Source: Salipiger thiooxidans
GTDB lineage: Bacteria > Pseudomonadota > Alphaproteobacteria > Rhodobacterales > Rhodobacteraceae
Direction of reading: 5' to 3'
Length of the DNA: 64,000 nt
Assembly (NCBI RefSeq): GCF_900102075.1
Contig: NZ_FNAV01000010.1
Location: 1-64,000 of the forward strand
Shown here piece by piece: positions 7,687 through 16,990 of this stretch (positions are counted from its first letter, which is position 1; each line of letters starts with the position of its first letter). The notes beneath the pieces are model-generated. The model saw only the letters and a program-made list of their open reading frames with translations, did not search any database and had not been told where the DNA came from. The translations under genes were made by a program, and so were the position numbers.

Positions 7687-9006
7687 TCAGAGCACCTTGG
7701 CCAGCGCCGCGTCGAGCTTGTCGACCAGCTCGCCCACGTGGTCCTCGGTCAGGATGAAGGGCGGCGCGAGCAGCACGTGGTCGCCCTGCTGCCCGTCGAT
7801 GGTGCCGCTCATCGGGTAGCAGATCAGCCCCTCGGCAAAGGCCGCGGCCTTGAGCTTTCCGGCGATGCCGCGAGACGGGTCGAAGGCCGTGCGCCGGTCG
7901 CGGTCGGCCACCAGCTCGAGCCCGAGGAACAGGCCCCGCCCGCGGATGTCGCCCACGTTGGCGTGCCGGCCGAAGCGATCCACGAGCGCTGCGCGCAGCG
8001 TGGCGCCCATCGGCGCGACCCGGTCGAGCAGCCGGTCGTCCACCAGCCGCTCGAGCACCGCGCAGGCCCCGGCGCAGGAGGTCGGGTGGCCGAGATAGGT
8101 ATGGCCGTGCTGGAAGAAGCCCGAGCCCGCCTCGATCGCGGCGTAGATCCCGGCCGAGCACAGCATGGCGCCGATGGGCGCATAACCCGCCCCCAGCCCT
8201 TTGGCGATGGCGCAGATGTCGGGTGCCACGCCGTCCTGTTCGCAGGCGAAGAGCGTGCCGGTGCGGCCCATGCCGCACATGACCTCATCGAGGATCAGCA
8301 GGATGCCGTAGCGGTCGCATATCTCGCGGATGCGGCGGAAATAGCCCGGTACCGCAGGCACCGCGCCGAGGGTGGCGCCCACCACCGGCTCGGCGACGAA
8401 GGCCATGACGGTCTCGGGCCCGAGCTCCTGCACCATGGTCTCGAGCTCGGCGGCAAGGCGCGCGCCGTATTGCTCCTCGGTCTCGCCAGGTTCCATGCCG
8501 CGGTAGGCGTAGCAGGGCGAGACGTGGTGCACGTCGATGAGAAGCGGCGCGAAGGGCGCCCGGCGCCAGGCGTTGCCGCCGGTGGCGAGCACGCCCAGCG
8601 TGTTGCCGTGGTAGCTCTGGCGGCGGGCGATGATGTTGACCCGCCCGGTCTCGCCCTTCTCGAGATGGTACTGCCGCGCCAGCTTGATCGCGGCCTCCAT
8701 CGCCTCGGAGCCGCCCGCGACCACGTAGACCCGGTCAAGCCCCTCGGGCGCCAGCGACACCAGACGGTCGGCCAGCCGCTCGGCGGGCTCGGAGGTGAAA
8801 AAGCCCGTATGCGCGAAGGCCACCGTGTCGAGCTGCGCCTTCATCGCGGCGACGACTTTGGCGTCGCCGTGGCCAAGGCACGAGACCGCGGCCCCGCCGG
8901 AACCGCCGAGATAGGCCTTGCCGGTGGTGTCGTAGAGATAGACGCCCTCCCCCCGTGCGACGACTGGCGGCAAAGAGCGGGTATGGCGCGGAAAGACATG
9001 TGACAC
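7687..9006 (-). CDS. PLP-dependent class III aminotransferase
   Basis: A 439-aa cytoplasmic fold-type I aminotransferase. Visible signatures are GGSEAMEAAIKLARQYH (cofactor phosphate region), ILDEVMCGMGRTG (the aspartate that contacts PLP nitrogen), the Schiff-base lysine in ICAIAKGLGAGYAP, and HTYLGHPTSCA. The family moves an amino group from beta-alanine, GABA, taurine or similar omega-amino compounds to a keto acid; substrate is not determined. It is divergent from the TAXI-TRAP operon, so the transporter may import its substrate. An inverted repeat at 9042-9060 lies between them. Confidence 0.9.
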   Translation of the reverse strand: MSHVFPRHTRSLPPVVARGEGVYLYDTTGKAYLGGSGGAAVSCLGHGDAKVVAAMKAQLDTVAFAHTGFFTSEPAERLADRLVSLAPEGLDRVYVVAGGSEAMEAAIKLARQYHLEKGETGRVNIIARRQSYHGNTLGVLATGGNAWRRAPFAPLLIDVHHVSPCYAYRGMEPGETEEQYGARLAAELETMVQELGPETVMAFVAEPVVGATLGAVPAVPGYFRRIREICDRYGILLILDEVMCGMGRTGTLFACEQDGVAPDICAIAKGLGAGYAPIGAMLCSAGIYAAIEAGSGFFQHGHTYLGHPTSCAGACAVLERLVDDRLLDRVAPMGATLRAALVDRFGRHANVGDIRGRGLFLGLELVADRDRRTAFDPSRGIAGKLKAAAFAEGLICYPMSGTIDGQQGDHVLLAPPFILTEDHVGELVDKLDAALAKVL

Positions 9007-9041
9007 GGACGTATCCTCGGGGTTGCTGTGCGGCGATCATG

Positions 9042-9060
9042 AAACCGTTCCGAGCGGTTT
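9042..9060. promoter_or_regulatory. inverted repeat in divergent aminotransferase/TAXI promoter region
   Basis: AAACCG at 9042-9047 and CGGTTT at 9055-9060 are perfect inverted arms separated by 7 bases, 70 bases upstream of the TAXI start and 36 bases upstream of the aminotransferase start. The form fits a repressor operator, but no adjacent regulator gene is obvious and the arms are short. Confidence 0.35.
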
Positions 9061-9129
9061 GCATCCGCGCGCACTTCCGGGCAGTATCATCACCATGAAT
9101 TCATTCAAGATCACAGGGAGAACGATCTG

Positions 9130-10098
9130 ATGAACAAGACTCTGTTCGGCGCGATGCTGTCCGGCGCACTGGTGGCCGGTGCCGCCGCAAGCGCCCAGGA
9201 CCAGACCTTCATCTCCATCGGCACCGGCGGCGTGACCGGCGTCTACTACCCCACCGGCGGCGCGATCTGCCGGCTGGTGAACAAGGACCGCAAGGAGCAC
9301 GGCATCCGCTGCGCCGTCGAATCCACCGGGGGTTCGGTCTACAACATCAACACCATCAAGGCCGGCGAGATGGAATTCGGCGTTGCCCAGTCCGACTGGC
9401 AGTACCACGCCTACAACGGCACCTCGCAGTTCGAGGGCGACGCCGCCTTCCCCGACATCCGCGCGGTGTTCTCGGTCCACCCCGAGCCCTTCACCCTGAT
9501 CGCCCGTGCCGATGCCGGCATCGAGAGCTTCGAGGACCTCAAGGGCAAGCGCTTCAACGTGGGCAACGCCGGCTCGGGCCTGCGCGCCACCACGGAGGTG
9601 CTGATGGCCGAGTACGGCATGACCATGGACGATTTCGCGCTCGCCACCGAATACAAGGGCTCGGAAATGTCGCAGCAGCTCTGCGACGGCAACATCGACG
9701 CCATGGTCTACGTGGTGGGCCACCCTGCCGCCGCCATCCAGGAAGCCGCGACCACCTGCGACGTGAGCCTCGTAAACGTGACCGGCCCGGTCATCGACAA
9801 GCTCATCGAGGAGAACCCCTACTACCGCACCGCGACCATCCCGGGCGGCATGTATGCCGGCAACGACGAGGACGTGACCACCTTCGGCGTCGGCGCTACG
9901 CTGGTGACCTCGGCCGACGTCTCCGAGGACGCGGTCTACGTGCTGGCCAAGGCGGTGATGGAGAACCTCGACGACTTCCGCCAGCTGCACCCGGCCTTCG
10001 CCAACCTCAAGGCCGAGGAAATGGTCGCCGACGGTCTTTCGGCCCCGCTGCACCCCGGTGCGGAAAAGGCCTATCGTGAGCTCGGCCTGATCGAGTAA
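9130..10098 (+). CDS. TAXI-family TRAP solute-binding protein
   Basis: A 322-aa periplasmic protein with a clear signal peptide ([20 protein letters not shown], cleavage near ASAQDQ). The mature start [17 protein letters not shown] is the diagnostic motif of the TAXI group. These proteins capture a solute, often glutamate or another carboxylate, and hand it to a fused TRAP permease; the ligand here is unknown. Cysteines lie at GGAICRL and GIRCAVE. A good ribosome site (AGGGAG) precedes ATG 9130. The fused permease follows after 104 bases containing a hairpin, a common way to make more binding protein than permease. Confidence 0.93.
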   Translation: MNKTLFGAMLSGALVAGAAASAQDQTFISIGTGGVTGVYYPTGGAICRLVNKDRKEHGIRCAVESTGGSVYNINTIKAGEMEFGVAQSDWQYHAYNGTSQFEGDAAFPDIRAVFSVHPEPFTLIARADAGIESFEDLKGKRFNVGNAGSGLRATTEVLMAEYGMTMDDFALATEYKGSEMSQQLCDGNIDAMVYVVGHPAAAIQEAATTCDVSLVNVTGPVIDKLIEENPYYRTATIPGGMYAGNDEDVTTFGVGATLVTSADVSEDAVYVLAKAVMENLDDFRQLHPAFANLKAEEMVADGLSAPLHPGAEKAYRELGLIE

Positions 10099-10113
10099 CG
10101 GCGCCCCGCGCCC

Positions 10114-10138
10114 GGAAGGCGCCCGCGCGGCGCCTTCC
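10114..10138 (+). terminator. hairpin between binding protein and permease genes
   Basis: Perfect 9-bp arms GGAAGGCGC (10114-10122) and GCGCCTTCC (10130-10138) with a 7-base loop and no following T run. More likely an mRNA-stabilising or attenuating stem than a full terminator, since the permease gene continues the operon. Confidence 0.5.
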
Positions 10139-10202
10139 ACCGAGCCTGCCCCGCTCACGAAAGAACCCGGGCAACCTGATAAAAATAAAGATAATCCAGC
10201 AC

Positions 10203-12845
10203 ATGGGGGACACGGCGATGGTGGATCAGCCGTCTACGGAACGCACAGCCGACGACATGGTGGCCGAGGCCGATACCGGGGCGCGCAACCCGGCGAACTG
10301 GCAGGGCACGCTCATCCTGGGCACCTGCATCGCCTGGTCGCTGTTCCAGCTCTACATCGCCTCGCGCATCCCCGGCATGCTCGCCCAGGCGACGGGTGTC
10401 TCGTTCTTCGCCAACGTCGTCACCCAGGCGCGCTTCATCCACCTGGCCTTTGCCATCGGGCTCGCGACGCTGGCCTTCCCGCTGACCAAGACTGCGCCGC
10501 GCGACCGCATCCCAGCCTATGACTGGGTGCTGGTTGTGCTGGGCGTGGCCTCCTGCCTCTACCTCGTGGTCTTCCGCAACGAGATCGCCACCCGCCCCGG
10601 GCTCTGGTCGACCTCGGACATCGTCATGTCCGCCATCGGCATGGTGGTGTTGATGATCGCCGTCTGGCGCTCACTCGGGCTGCCGCTGGTGGTGATCGCC
10701 TGCCTCTTCATCGCCTTCGCCTTCTTCGGCGGCTACTCGGAATGGGCGCGCAACATCACCAACTACGGCGGCGCATCGCTGTCAAAGGCGCTCGGGCACT
10801 ACTGGATGCAGACCGAGGGCGTGTTCGGCGTGGCGCTTGGCGTCTCGACCACGATGATCTTCCTCTTTGTGCTGTTCGGCGCCATTCTCGACCGCGCCGG
10901 CGGGGGCAACTGGTTCATTCAGGTCGCCATCGCGCTGCTCGGCGCGCTGCGCGGGGGGCCGGCCAAGGCCTCGGTCCTGAGCTCGATGCTCACCGGCATG
11001 ATCTCGGGCTCGTCCATCGCCAACACCGTGACCACCGGCACCTTCACCATCCCGCTGATGAAGCGCATCGGCTTCCCGGCGGAAAAGGCCGGTGCCGTCG
11101 AGGTCGCCTCCTCGACCAATGGCCAGCTGACCCCACCAGTCATGGGCGCCGCGGCCTTCCTGATGGTCGAATACGTCAACATCCCCTACATCGACGTCGT
11201 CAAGCACGCCTTCCTTCCGGCGGTGATCAGCTACATCGCGCTGCTCTACATCGTGCACCTCGAGAGCCTGAAAATGGGGCTCAAGGGGCTCGAGAAGCCC
11301 GGCCGCAAGATCGGCGTGCTGATGATCGCGATCCTGTTCCTGTCGGGCTTCATCGTGCTCGGCATCCTGACCTTCCTGATGATAGGGCTGCGGATGATCC
11401 TCGACCCGATCATGGGCGGATCGATCTACGTGGCCGTGGCGCTGGTCGCGGTGCTCTACATCGTGCTGCTGAAGATCGCGGCCAGCATGCCCGAAATCGC
11501 CGAGGACACCGACCCCGACGCCCCGCCCAAGGCGCCGCGGCTGACGCCCACGCTGATTGGCGGGCTCTACTTCGCGATCCCGATCTTCATCCTGGTCTGG
11601 AACCTGATGGTCCGCACCGACACGCTGGACCGGCTGTCGCCCGCGCTCTCGGCCTTCTGGGCCACGATCTTCATGATCGTGATCGCGCTCACCCACCGCC
11701 CGATCAAGGCCGCCTTCCGCGGTCATGACGTGAGCGCCGAAGCCCGCGCCGGCTGGGGCGATTTCATCCAGGGCCTGATCCTTGGCGCGCGCAACATGAT
11801 CGGCATCGGCGTCGCGACGGGTGCCGCGGGCATCATCGTGGGCACGATAAGCCTCACCGGCGCGCACCAGGTCATCGGCACGGTGATCGAGGTGATCTCG
11901 GGCGGCAACCTCATGGTGCTGCTGATCCTCGTGGCGATCCTGTCGCTGATCCTCGGCATGGGCCTGCCCACCACGGCCAACTACATCGTGGTCTCGTCGC
12001 TGATGGCGCCGGTGATCATCAGCGTCGGCGCGCAGGCGGGGCTCGTGGTGCCACTGATCGCGGTGCACATGTTCGTCTTCTACTTCGGCATCCTCGCCGA
12101 CGACACGCCACCGGTGGGCCTCGCGGCCTACGCCGCGGCGGCAATTTCGCGCGGGGACCCGATCAAGACCGGCCTGCAGGGCTTTGCCTATGACATCCGC
12201 ACCGCGCTGCTGCCGTTCCTGTTCATCTTCAACACCGACCTGCTGCTCATCGACGTGACCTTCCTGCACGCGGTGTTCATCTTCTTCGTGGCGCTCCTGG
12301 CGATGCTGCTCTTCGCCGCCGCGACGCAGGGCTACTTCATCGCCAAGTCGCGGCTCTGGGAAACCGCCGTGCTGCTGCTGATCGCCTTCACGCTGTTCCG
12401 CCCCGGCTTCTGGCTCGACCTCGTGGAAGAGCCCTACGTCACTGCCAGCGGCCCCGCCGCGCTCGAGCTCATGGCCGAGGAGCCCGACGGCACCGAGATC
12501 CGCCTGCAGATCGTGGGTCCGGATTTCGACACCGGCGAGATGCGGCCCACCACCGTGGTGCTGCCCGCGGTCTCGGGCGACGCCACCGCGGCGCTCGACG
12601 CGCAGGGGCTGACGGTGATGCCCGAAGGCGATACCCTGCTGCTGGAAGAGCCCTTCCCCGGCACGCCGTTCTTCGAACAGATCGGCCCCGAGTACGACTA
12701 TTACGGCGACGATCCGGTGATGGTCTCGGCGGTCGAGGTGGAGAACGACCGCTTCGCGAAGGAATGGTTCTTCATCCCGGCGCTGCTGCTGCTGGCGGGG
12801 ATCGTGCTGATCCAGCGCCCGCGCGCCACGCAACCGGCCTTCTGA
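10203..12845 (+). CDS. TRAP transporter fused permease (4TM+12TM)
   Basis: An 880-aa inner-membrane protein combining the small (DctQ-like) and large (DctM-like) TRAP subunits, the usual permease partner of TAXI proteins. The large-subunit signatures MLTGMISGSSIANTVTTGTF and SSTNGQLTPPVMGAAAF are intact, as is GMGLPTTANYIVVSS later. After the last main helices there is a soluble section of about 110 residues (roughly 750-855) before a final hydrophobic segment IPALLLLAGIVLI. ATG 10203 opens the frame, but ATG 10218 (MVDQPST) is equally plausible because the G-run at 10205-10209 could serve it as ribosome site. A universal stress protein gene follows after 12 bases. Confidence 0.92.
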   Translation: MGDTAMVDQPSTERTADDMVAEADTGARNPANWQGTLILGTCIAWSLFQLYIASRIPGMLAQATGVSFFANVVTQARFIHLAFAIGLATLAFPLTKTAPRDRIPAYDWVLVVLGVASCLYLVVFRNEIATRPGLWSTSDIVMSAIGMVVLMIAVWRSLGLPLVVIACLFIAFAFFGGYSEWARNITNYGGASLSKALGHYWMQTEGVFGVALGVSTTMIFLFVLFGAILDRAGGGNWFIQVAIALLGALRGGPAKASVLSSMLTGMISGSSIANTVTTGTFTIPLMKRIGFPAEKAGAVEVASSTNGQLTPPVMGAAAFLMVEYVNIPYIDVVKHAFLPAVISYIALLYIVHLESLKMGLKGLEKPGRKIGVLMIAILFLSGFIVLGILTFLMIGLRMILDPIMGGSIYVAVALVAVLYIVLLKIAASMPEIAEDTDPDAPPKAPRLTPTLIGGLYFAIPIFILVWNLMVRTDTLDRLSPALSAFWATIFMIVIALTHRPIKAAFRGHDVSAEARAGWGDFIQGLILGARNMIGIGVATGAAGIIVGTISLTGAHQVIGTVIEVISGGNLMVLLILVAILSLILGMGLPTTANYIVVSSLMAPVIISVGAQAGLVVPLIAVHMFVFYFGILADDTPPVGLAAYAAAAISRGDPIKTGLQGFAYDIRTALLPFLFIFNTDLLLIDVTFLHAVFIFFVALLAMLLFAAATQGYFIAKSRLWETAVLLLIAFTLFRPGFWLDLVEEPYVTASGPAALELMAEEPDGTEIRLQIVGPDFDTGEMRPTTVVLPAVSGDATAALDAQGLTVMPEGDTLLLEEPFPGTPFFEQIGPEYDYYGDDPVMVSAVEVENDRFAKEWFFIPALLLLAGIVLIQRPRATQPAF

Positions 12846-12857
12846 GGAGGAGAGACG

Positions 12858-13283
12858 ATGTTCCGGACCATCCTGCTGGCAGTCGACATGAACGACCTGC
12901 CCGAAAGCGGCCATGTCGCCGAGGCTGCGGTGCGCATGGCGCAATGCGAGGGCGCGACCCTGCACGTGGTGAACGTCATTCCCGGATCGGGGATGGCGAT
13001 GGTGGGCTCCTATCTTGGCCCCGAACAGGAGCACCGCATCCGCAGCGAGGCCCGAGAGAAGCTCGAGAGCTGGGCCGCCGAGGCGATCCCGTCCGAGGTG
13101 TGCGGCTCGCTGCACGTCACGCAGGGCACGATCTACCACGAGATCATCAAGGCCGCGAAAGAGGTCGGCGCCGATGCCATCGTGGTCGGCGCCAACCGTC
13201 CGGCGCTCAGCGACTACCTCGTCGGCCCCAACGCCGCCCGCGTCGTCCGCCACGCACCGCAATCGGTGCTGGTGATCCGCTGA
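12858..13283 (+). CDS. universal stress protein (UspA family)
   Basis: A 141-aa cytoplasmic UspA-fold protein. It begins MFRTILLAVDMNDLPES and contains the nucleotide-binding signature region IVVGANRP-x9-GPNAARVVRHAPQSVLVIR (G-x2-G-x9-GS/T-like). It follows the TRAP permease by 12 bases with a strong site GAGGAGAG, the same arrangement as the ATP-binding TeaD regulator of the ectoine TRAP transporter, so control of this transporter is a fair inference. Confidence 0.9.
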   Translation: MFRTILLAVDMNDLPESGHVAEAAVRMAQCEGATLHVVNVIPGSGMAMVGSYLGPEQEHRIRSEAREKLESWAAEAIPSEVCGSLHVTQGTIYHEIIKAAKEVGADAIVVGANRPALSDYLVGPNAARVVRHAPQSVLVIR

Positions 13284-13322
13284 GCGCCTTCCCCGTCGTC
13301 CCCCTGTTCCGGGCCCCGTAGA

Positions 13323-13841
13323 ATGAACATCACCGACGCGTCCGAGGACGACCTGCCCGGCATCCTCGCGATCTACAACGATGCCGTGCGCAACACCGCC
13401 GCGATCTGGAACGAGACCGAGGTCGATCTCGGCAACCGGCACGACTGGTGGCAGGCGCGCACGGCGCATGGCTACCCGGTGCTGGTCGCCCGCGACGGCG
13501 ATTTCGTCGCGGGCTACGCGAGCTTCGGCGACTGGCGCGCCTTCGACGGCTACCGCCACACGGTCGAGCATTCGGTCTACGTCCACCCCGACGCCCGTGG
13601 CCGCGGCCTTGCCGGGGCGCTCATGGCCGAGCTTGTTGAACGCGCTCGGGCCATGGGCAAGCACATGATGGTCGCGGGAATCGAAAGCGGCAATCTCCCC
13701 TCGATCCGCCTGCACGAACGCATGGGCTTCCGCATCACCGGCGAGATGCCGCAGGTGGGTTGCAAGTTCGGGCGCTGGCTCGACCTCACCTTCATGCAGC
13801 TGAGCCTCGACGACCGCGCCGCGCCGGAGGACGCCCAATGA
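13323..13841 (+). CDS. GNAT N-acetyltransferase, phosphinothricin/methionine-sulfoximine type
   Basis: A 172-aa acetyltransferase. The sequence follows the Pat/MnaT subgroup: IYNDAVRNTAAIWNETEVD, YASFGDWRAFDGYRHTVEHS and the acetyl-CoA loop HPDARGRGLAGALM, with ESGNLPSIRLHERMGF. Members acetylate amino groups of methionine sulfoximine, sulfone or related amino acids using acetyl-CoA. The stop overlaps the start of the following membrane protein gene (ATGA at 13838-13841). Confidence 0.88.
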   Translation: MNITDASEDDLPGILAIYNDAVRNTAAIWNETEVDLGNRHDWWQARTAHGYPVLVARDGDFVAGYASFGDWRAFDGYRHTVEHSVYVHPDARGRGLAGALMAELVERARAMGKHMMVAGIESGNLPSIRLHERMGFRITGEMPQVGCKFGRWLDLTFMQLSLDDRAAPEDAQ

Positions 13842-14272
13842 TCTGGGTGACGCTTCTGCTGCTGGTGGTCGCGGGCAGCGCGCTGGTGCTGCAGAACGCG
13901 CTGATGCTCGAGGCGCGCACGGTCTCGGGCTCGGTCTGGGTGGCGCTCTGGCTGAACTCGGCGGTGGGGCTCGTCGTGCTCACCATCACCGCGCTCGCCA
14001 CCGACGGCACCGAGGCCTTTGCCCGGCTGGCACAGGGGCGGCTCTGGGTCTTCCTGCTGCCGGGGCTCCTTGGCACGCTCTTCGTCTTCGCAAGCCTCAC
14101 CGGCTACGCCCGGGTCGGCGCCACGCTGACCATCTCGGCGCTGGTGGCCTCGCAGGTGGTGGCCGGGCTCGGCTTCGACCTCTGGCGCGGCACCTCCATC
14201 GCGCCCGCCCAGATCGCCGGGCTGGTGCTGCTCGTCGCGGGCGTGGCACTGGTCTTCGGGGCACGCGGCTGA
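13838..14272 (+). CDS. small DMT-superfamily membrane protein (DUF606/YdcZ-like)
   Basis: A 144-aa very hydrophobic protein with about five transmembrane segments, of the short drug/metabolite transporter group (four to five helices, normally acting as dimers). Characteristic stretches are NSAVGLVVLTITAL, LPGLLGTLFVFASL and SALVASQVVAGLGFD. The real start is ATG 13838 overlapping the GNAT stop; an in-frame upstream extension into the GNAT gene is not credible. Coupling with an acetyltransferase suggests export of the acetylated product, but this is only inferred from position. Confidence 0.75.
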   Translation: MIWVTLLLLVVAGSALVLQNALMLEARTVSGSVWVALWLNSAVGLVVLTITALATDGTEAFARLAQGRLWVFLLPGLLGTLFVFASLTGYARVGATLTISALVASQVVAGLGFDLWRGTSIAPAQIAGLVLLVAGVALVFGARG

Positions 14273-14353
14273 GCCTTCGCCCGTTGCGAGGTTGTGAAGC
14301 CTTGCCCTTCCGCCCTATCTAGAGGGCAGCACCGCAGCATTCGGAGACGTCAC

Positions 14354-15034
14354 GTGCAGATTTTCGTGGGCCTGGGCAATCCCGGCGGGAAATACGCCAA
14401 GAACCGCCACAACATCGGCTTCATGGCCGTGGACCGGATCGCCGAGGATCACGGCTTCGGCCCGTGGCGCGCGCGCTTCCAGGGCGAGGTCAGCGAAGGC
14501 CGGCTCGGCGGCGAAAAGGTCCTGCTGCTGAAGCCCGGCACCTACATGAACCTCTCCGGCCAGTCGGTCGGCGAGGCGATGCGCTTCTTCAAGCTCACCC
14601 CCGCCGACGTCACCGTGCTGCACGACGAGCTCGACCTCGCGCCGGGCAAGTGCCGGGTGAAGAGCGGCGGCGGCCACGCCGGGCACAACGGGCTGCGCTC
14701 GATCCACCAGCACATCGGCGAGGCCTATCGGCGGGTTCGGCTCGGCATCGGGCACCCCGGGCGCAAGGAGCTGGTGGCAGGTTACGTTCTGCACGATTTC
14801 GCCAAGGCCGACGAGACCTGGCTCGACGACCTGCTGCGCGGCATCTCGGATGGTGCGAAGGCGCTGGCCGAGGGCGATGCCAGCGGCTTCCAGAACGCGG
14901 TGGCGCTGCGGGTGAACCCGCCGCGGTCCTCGACGACGGCCAAGCCCGCGGAGCCCAAGACGCCCGCCGCCGACGCCGAGCCCCGCCCCGACGACCGCTC
15001 ACCGATCCAGAAGCTCGTGGATCGCTTCAAGTGA
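14354..15034 (+). CDS. pth: peptidyl-tRNA hydrolase
   Basis: A 226-aa enzyme that releases peptides from prematurely dropped peptidyl-tRNA. The catalytic set is visible: N9 in GLGNPG, H19 in KNRHNIGFM and the aspartate in LHDELDL. I chose GTG 14354, which begins [12 protein letters not shown] exactly where family members begin and has GGAGA just upstream; the longer in-frame ATG would add 20 unrelated residues. The last 40 residues are a Pro/Ala/Asp-rich tail ending IQKLVDRFK, beyond the catalytic fold. The stop overlaps the GTG start of the next gene. Confidence 0.93.
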   Translation: MQIFVGLGNPGGKYAKNRHNIGFMAVDRIAEDHGFGPWRARFQGEVSEGRLGGEKVLLLKPGTYMNLSGQSVGEAMRFFKLTPADVTVLHDELDLAPGKCRVKSGGGHAGHNGLRSIHQHIGEAYRRVRLGIGHPGRKELVAGYVLHDFAKADETWLDDLLRGISDGAKALAEGDASGFQNAVALRVNPPRSSTTAKPAEPKTPAADAEPRPDDRSPIQKLVDRFK

Positions 15035-16065
15035 GTCGCATCACGGATGCGATGAACGTGCAGGCCAAAAGCTGCGTCGCGCTGGGATCGCCCTTCATGG
15101 GCCGGCTGCTGAGCGGGCTGGCGCAGGACTGGCCCGACACGCCGCTGGCCCGACGGCTGGCCGAATGGCCGGGCGAGATCGGACCCGCCGGGCATTCGGT
15201 GCCGCTGCGACTTGCCGGCGGCCTGCACGCTCTGGTGCTTACCGGTCGGGCCGAGCCGCTGGCGGCAGTCTACCCGCCCAACGACGCGCCGGTCGAGGCG
15301 CTGATCGCGGCGGTGCACGGGGCCATGGCGCGGCACGAGACCTTCCTCGACGACTGGATGCGCTCGCCGCCGCAGACCAACGAGCTGCGCCGCAGCTCCG
15401 TGCTCATCCCGGCGGCGCTGCTGCTGACCGAGCGTTTCGGGCTGCCGCTGAGGCTTTCCGAGATGGGCGCGAGCGGCGGGCTCAACCTGCTGTTCGACCG
15501 CTACGCGCTGCGCATCGGCGAAGCGCAGCGCGGCGCCCGCGACCCGGCGCTGGTGCTCGATCCCGCGTGGACCGGGCCGTTGCCCCCGGCGGTGTCGTTT
15601 CAGGTCGCCGACCGGCGCGGCGTCGATCTCAACCCGCTTGATCCGGCCAACCCCGCCGACGCGCTGCGGCTCGTCGCCTATCTCTGGCCCGACCAGTCCG
15701 ACCGCATCGACCGCACCCGCCGCGCCATGGCCATCGGCCGCGCGCCGGTCGATCGCGGCGATGCCGCCGACTGGATCGGCGCGCGCATGGCCGGCAACGC
15801 GCCGGGGCTCATCCAGATGATCTACACCACCATCGCGTGGCAGTATTTCCCGCCCGAGGCGCAGGCCCGCGCCCGCGCCGCCATCGAGACCGCCGGCGCC
15901 GCCGCCACCGAGGACGCGCCCGTGGCATGGGTCGCGCTCGAGGACGACGGCCAGCGCCCCGGCGCCGGGATCACCCTCAGGCTCTGGCCGGGCGACCGCT
16001 CGTTCTCGCTGGGGCGCGCAGATTTCCACGGGCGCTGGGTGAACTGGACAGCGCCGCCGCTCTGA
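15031..16065 (+). CDS. DUF2332 family protein
   Basis: A 344-aa cytoplasmic protein of the DUF2332 family, function unknown. Recognisable stretches are [37 protein letters not shown] and [18 protein letters not shown], the last resembling a nucleotide- or methyltransferase-type glycine loop. I prefer GTG 15031, overlapping the pth stop (GTGA), because it leaves the usual seven residues before the conserved QA-x2-C; ATG 15052 (MNVQAKSC) is the alternative, giving 337 aa. It belongs to a small run of coupled genes with pth and DUF2237. Confidence 0.82.
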   Translation: MSRITDAMNVQAKSCVALGSPFMGRLLSGLAQDWPDTPLARRLAEWPGEIGPAGHSVPLRLAGGLHALVLTGRAEPLAAVYPPNDAPVEALIAAVHGAMARHETFLDDWMRSPPQTNELRRSSVLIPAALLLTERFGLPLRLSEMGASGGLNLLFDRYALRIGEAQRGARDPALVLDPAWTGPLPPAVSFQVADRRGVDLNPLDPANPADALRLVAYLWPDQSDRIDRTRRAMAIGRAPVDRGDAADWIGARMAGNAPGLIQMIYTTIAWQYFPPEAQARARAAIETAGAAATEDAPVAWVALEDDGQRPGAGITLRLWPGDRSFSLGRADFHGRWVNWTAPPL

Positions 16066-16093
16066 GGCAGGCTTGCCTCGCAAGGAGGCGCCC

Positions 16094-16465
16094 ATGTCCG
16101 CGAAAGACCCCGAGATCAACGTTCTGGGAGACCCGCTGACGCCATGTTCGATGGCGCCGGTCACCGGGTTCTTCCGCGACGGCCACTGCAACACCTGCGC
16201 CGAGGATCGCGGCAGCCACACGGTCTGCGCGGTGATGACGGCCGAGTTCCTCGCCTATTCCGCCTACGTGGGCAACGACCTCTCGACCCCGCGCCCCGAG
16301 TTGCGCTTCCCCGGACTGCGGCCCGGCGACACGTGGTGCCTCTGCGCCGCGCGCTTCCTGCAGGCCCATGACGAGGGCTGCGCGCCAAGGGTCCGGCTGA
16401 GCTCGACCCACCTGCGGGCGCTGGACATCGTGCCGATGTCGGTGCTGCAGGAAAACGCCGTCTGA
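16094..16465 (+). CDS. DUF2237 family protein
   Basis: A 123-aa protein of family DUF2237. Conserved features are INVLGDPLTPCS, PVTGFFRDGHCNTC, GSHTVCAVMTAEFL, and the closing PGDTWCLCAARF. The cysteines at CNTC and CLC could bind metal, but no function is established. ATG 16094 is chosen because AAGGAGG lies five bases upstream; an in-frame start at 16073 has no ribosome site. Confidence 0.88.
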   Translation: MSAKDPEINVLGDPLTPCSMAPVTGFFRDGHCNTCAEDRGSHTVCAVMTAEFLAYSAYVGNDLSTPRPELRFPGLRPGDTWCLCAARFLQAHDEGCAPRVRLSSTHLRALDIVPMSVLQENAV

Positions 16466-16481
16466 CGGTCGGCGCTGCGGT

Positions 16482-16799
16482 TCAAGGCCGCTCGCCGATC
16501 TGGCCGGTGAGCAATTCGTCAATCAACACGCTCATCGGTTGCGACCGCCCCGACACCCCGACCTTGCGAATGATCGCGTTGGCCTGCACCTTCGCGCTGC
16601 CCTCCGAGGTCTTGCGCAGGGCGGCGATCTCGGAAATCCAGAAGCCCCTGATCACCATTATCGCCACGTCACGTTCGGCGGACGTCGGCCGCCACTCCGA
16701 GAAGCGCTCCTCAAGCACGTCGGCAAAGGTGCCCGAGGCGAGGCGCAGGCTGTCCTCGTCGCGGCTCCGGGCGGCGGTGGCATCATGGCCAGACCGCAC
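16482..16799 (-). CDS. short LuxR-type HTH regulator (possibly N-truncated)
   Basis: A 105-aa protein starting at GTG 16799. Residues 30-100 form a LuxR/GerE-type helix-turn-helix (LTS-like TSAERDVAIMVIRGFWISEIAAL, recognition helix around SEGSAKVQANAIIRKVGVSG). Roseobacter relatives with this HTH usually have an extra N-terminal membrane or coiled part; here the frame upstream holds no ATG before a stop, so the gene may be truncated or simply short. It lies 191 bases downstream of the FTSAA operon in the same orientation, separated by a terminator. Whether it regulates that operon is unknown. Confidence 0.65.
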   Translation of the reverse strand: MRSGHDATAARSRDEDSLRLASGTFADVLEERFSEWRPTSAERDVAIMVIRGFWISEIAALRKTSEGSAKVQANAIIRKVGVSGRSQPMSVLIDELLTGQIGERP

Positions 16800-16914
16800 G
16801 GCGAACAGTGTCCCGGAGTTGGGACCGGGCCCAAGACGGACCTCGACCGGGCGGCATAATCCATTGAACGGGGGGTTGTCGGACCCTCTATGAACCCGGG
16901 ATTATGACGCGAAA

Positions 16915-16934
16915 GGCGGCCCCGAAGGGCCGCC
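16915..16934 (-). terminator. intrinsic terminator of the FTSAA operon
   Basis: Perfect 8-bp stem GGCGGCCC (16915-16922) and GGGCCGCC (16927-16934) with a CGAA tetraloop; on the minus strand it is followed by TTTCGCG. It lies 56 bases beyond the stop of the exporter gene and defines the operon end. Confidence 0.75.
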
Positions 16935-16990
16935 GATGCGGGATCTCGCGTGGCTCGGGCGGTCGTTCGCACGCCGGGCCGCGGCCGGTC

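Noticed and set aside
10782-13838. 1018-aa minus-strand open frame opposite the TRAP permease
   Set aside because: His/Asp/Arg-rich text with no domain; the plus strand carries clear TRAP, UspA and GNAT genes.
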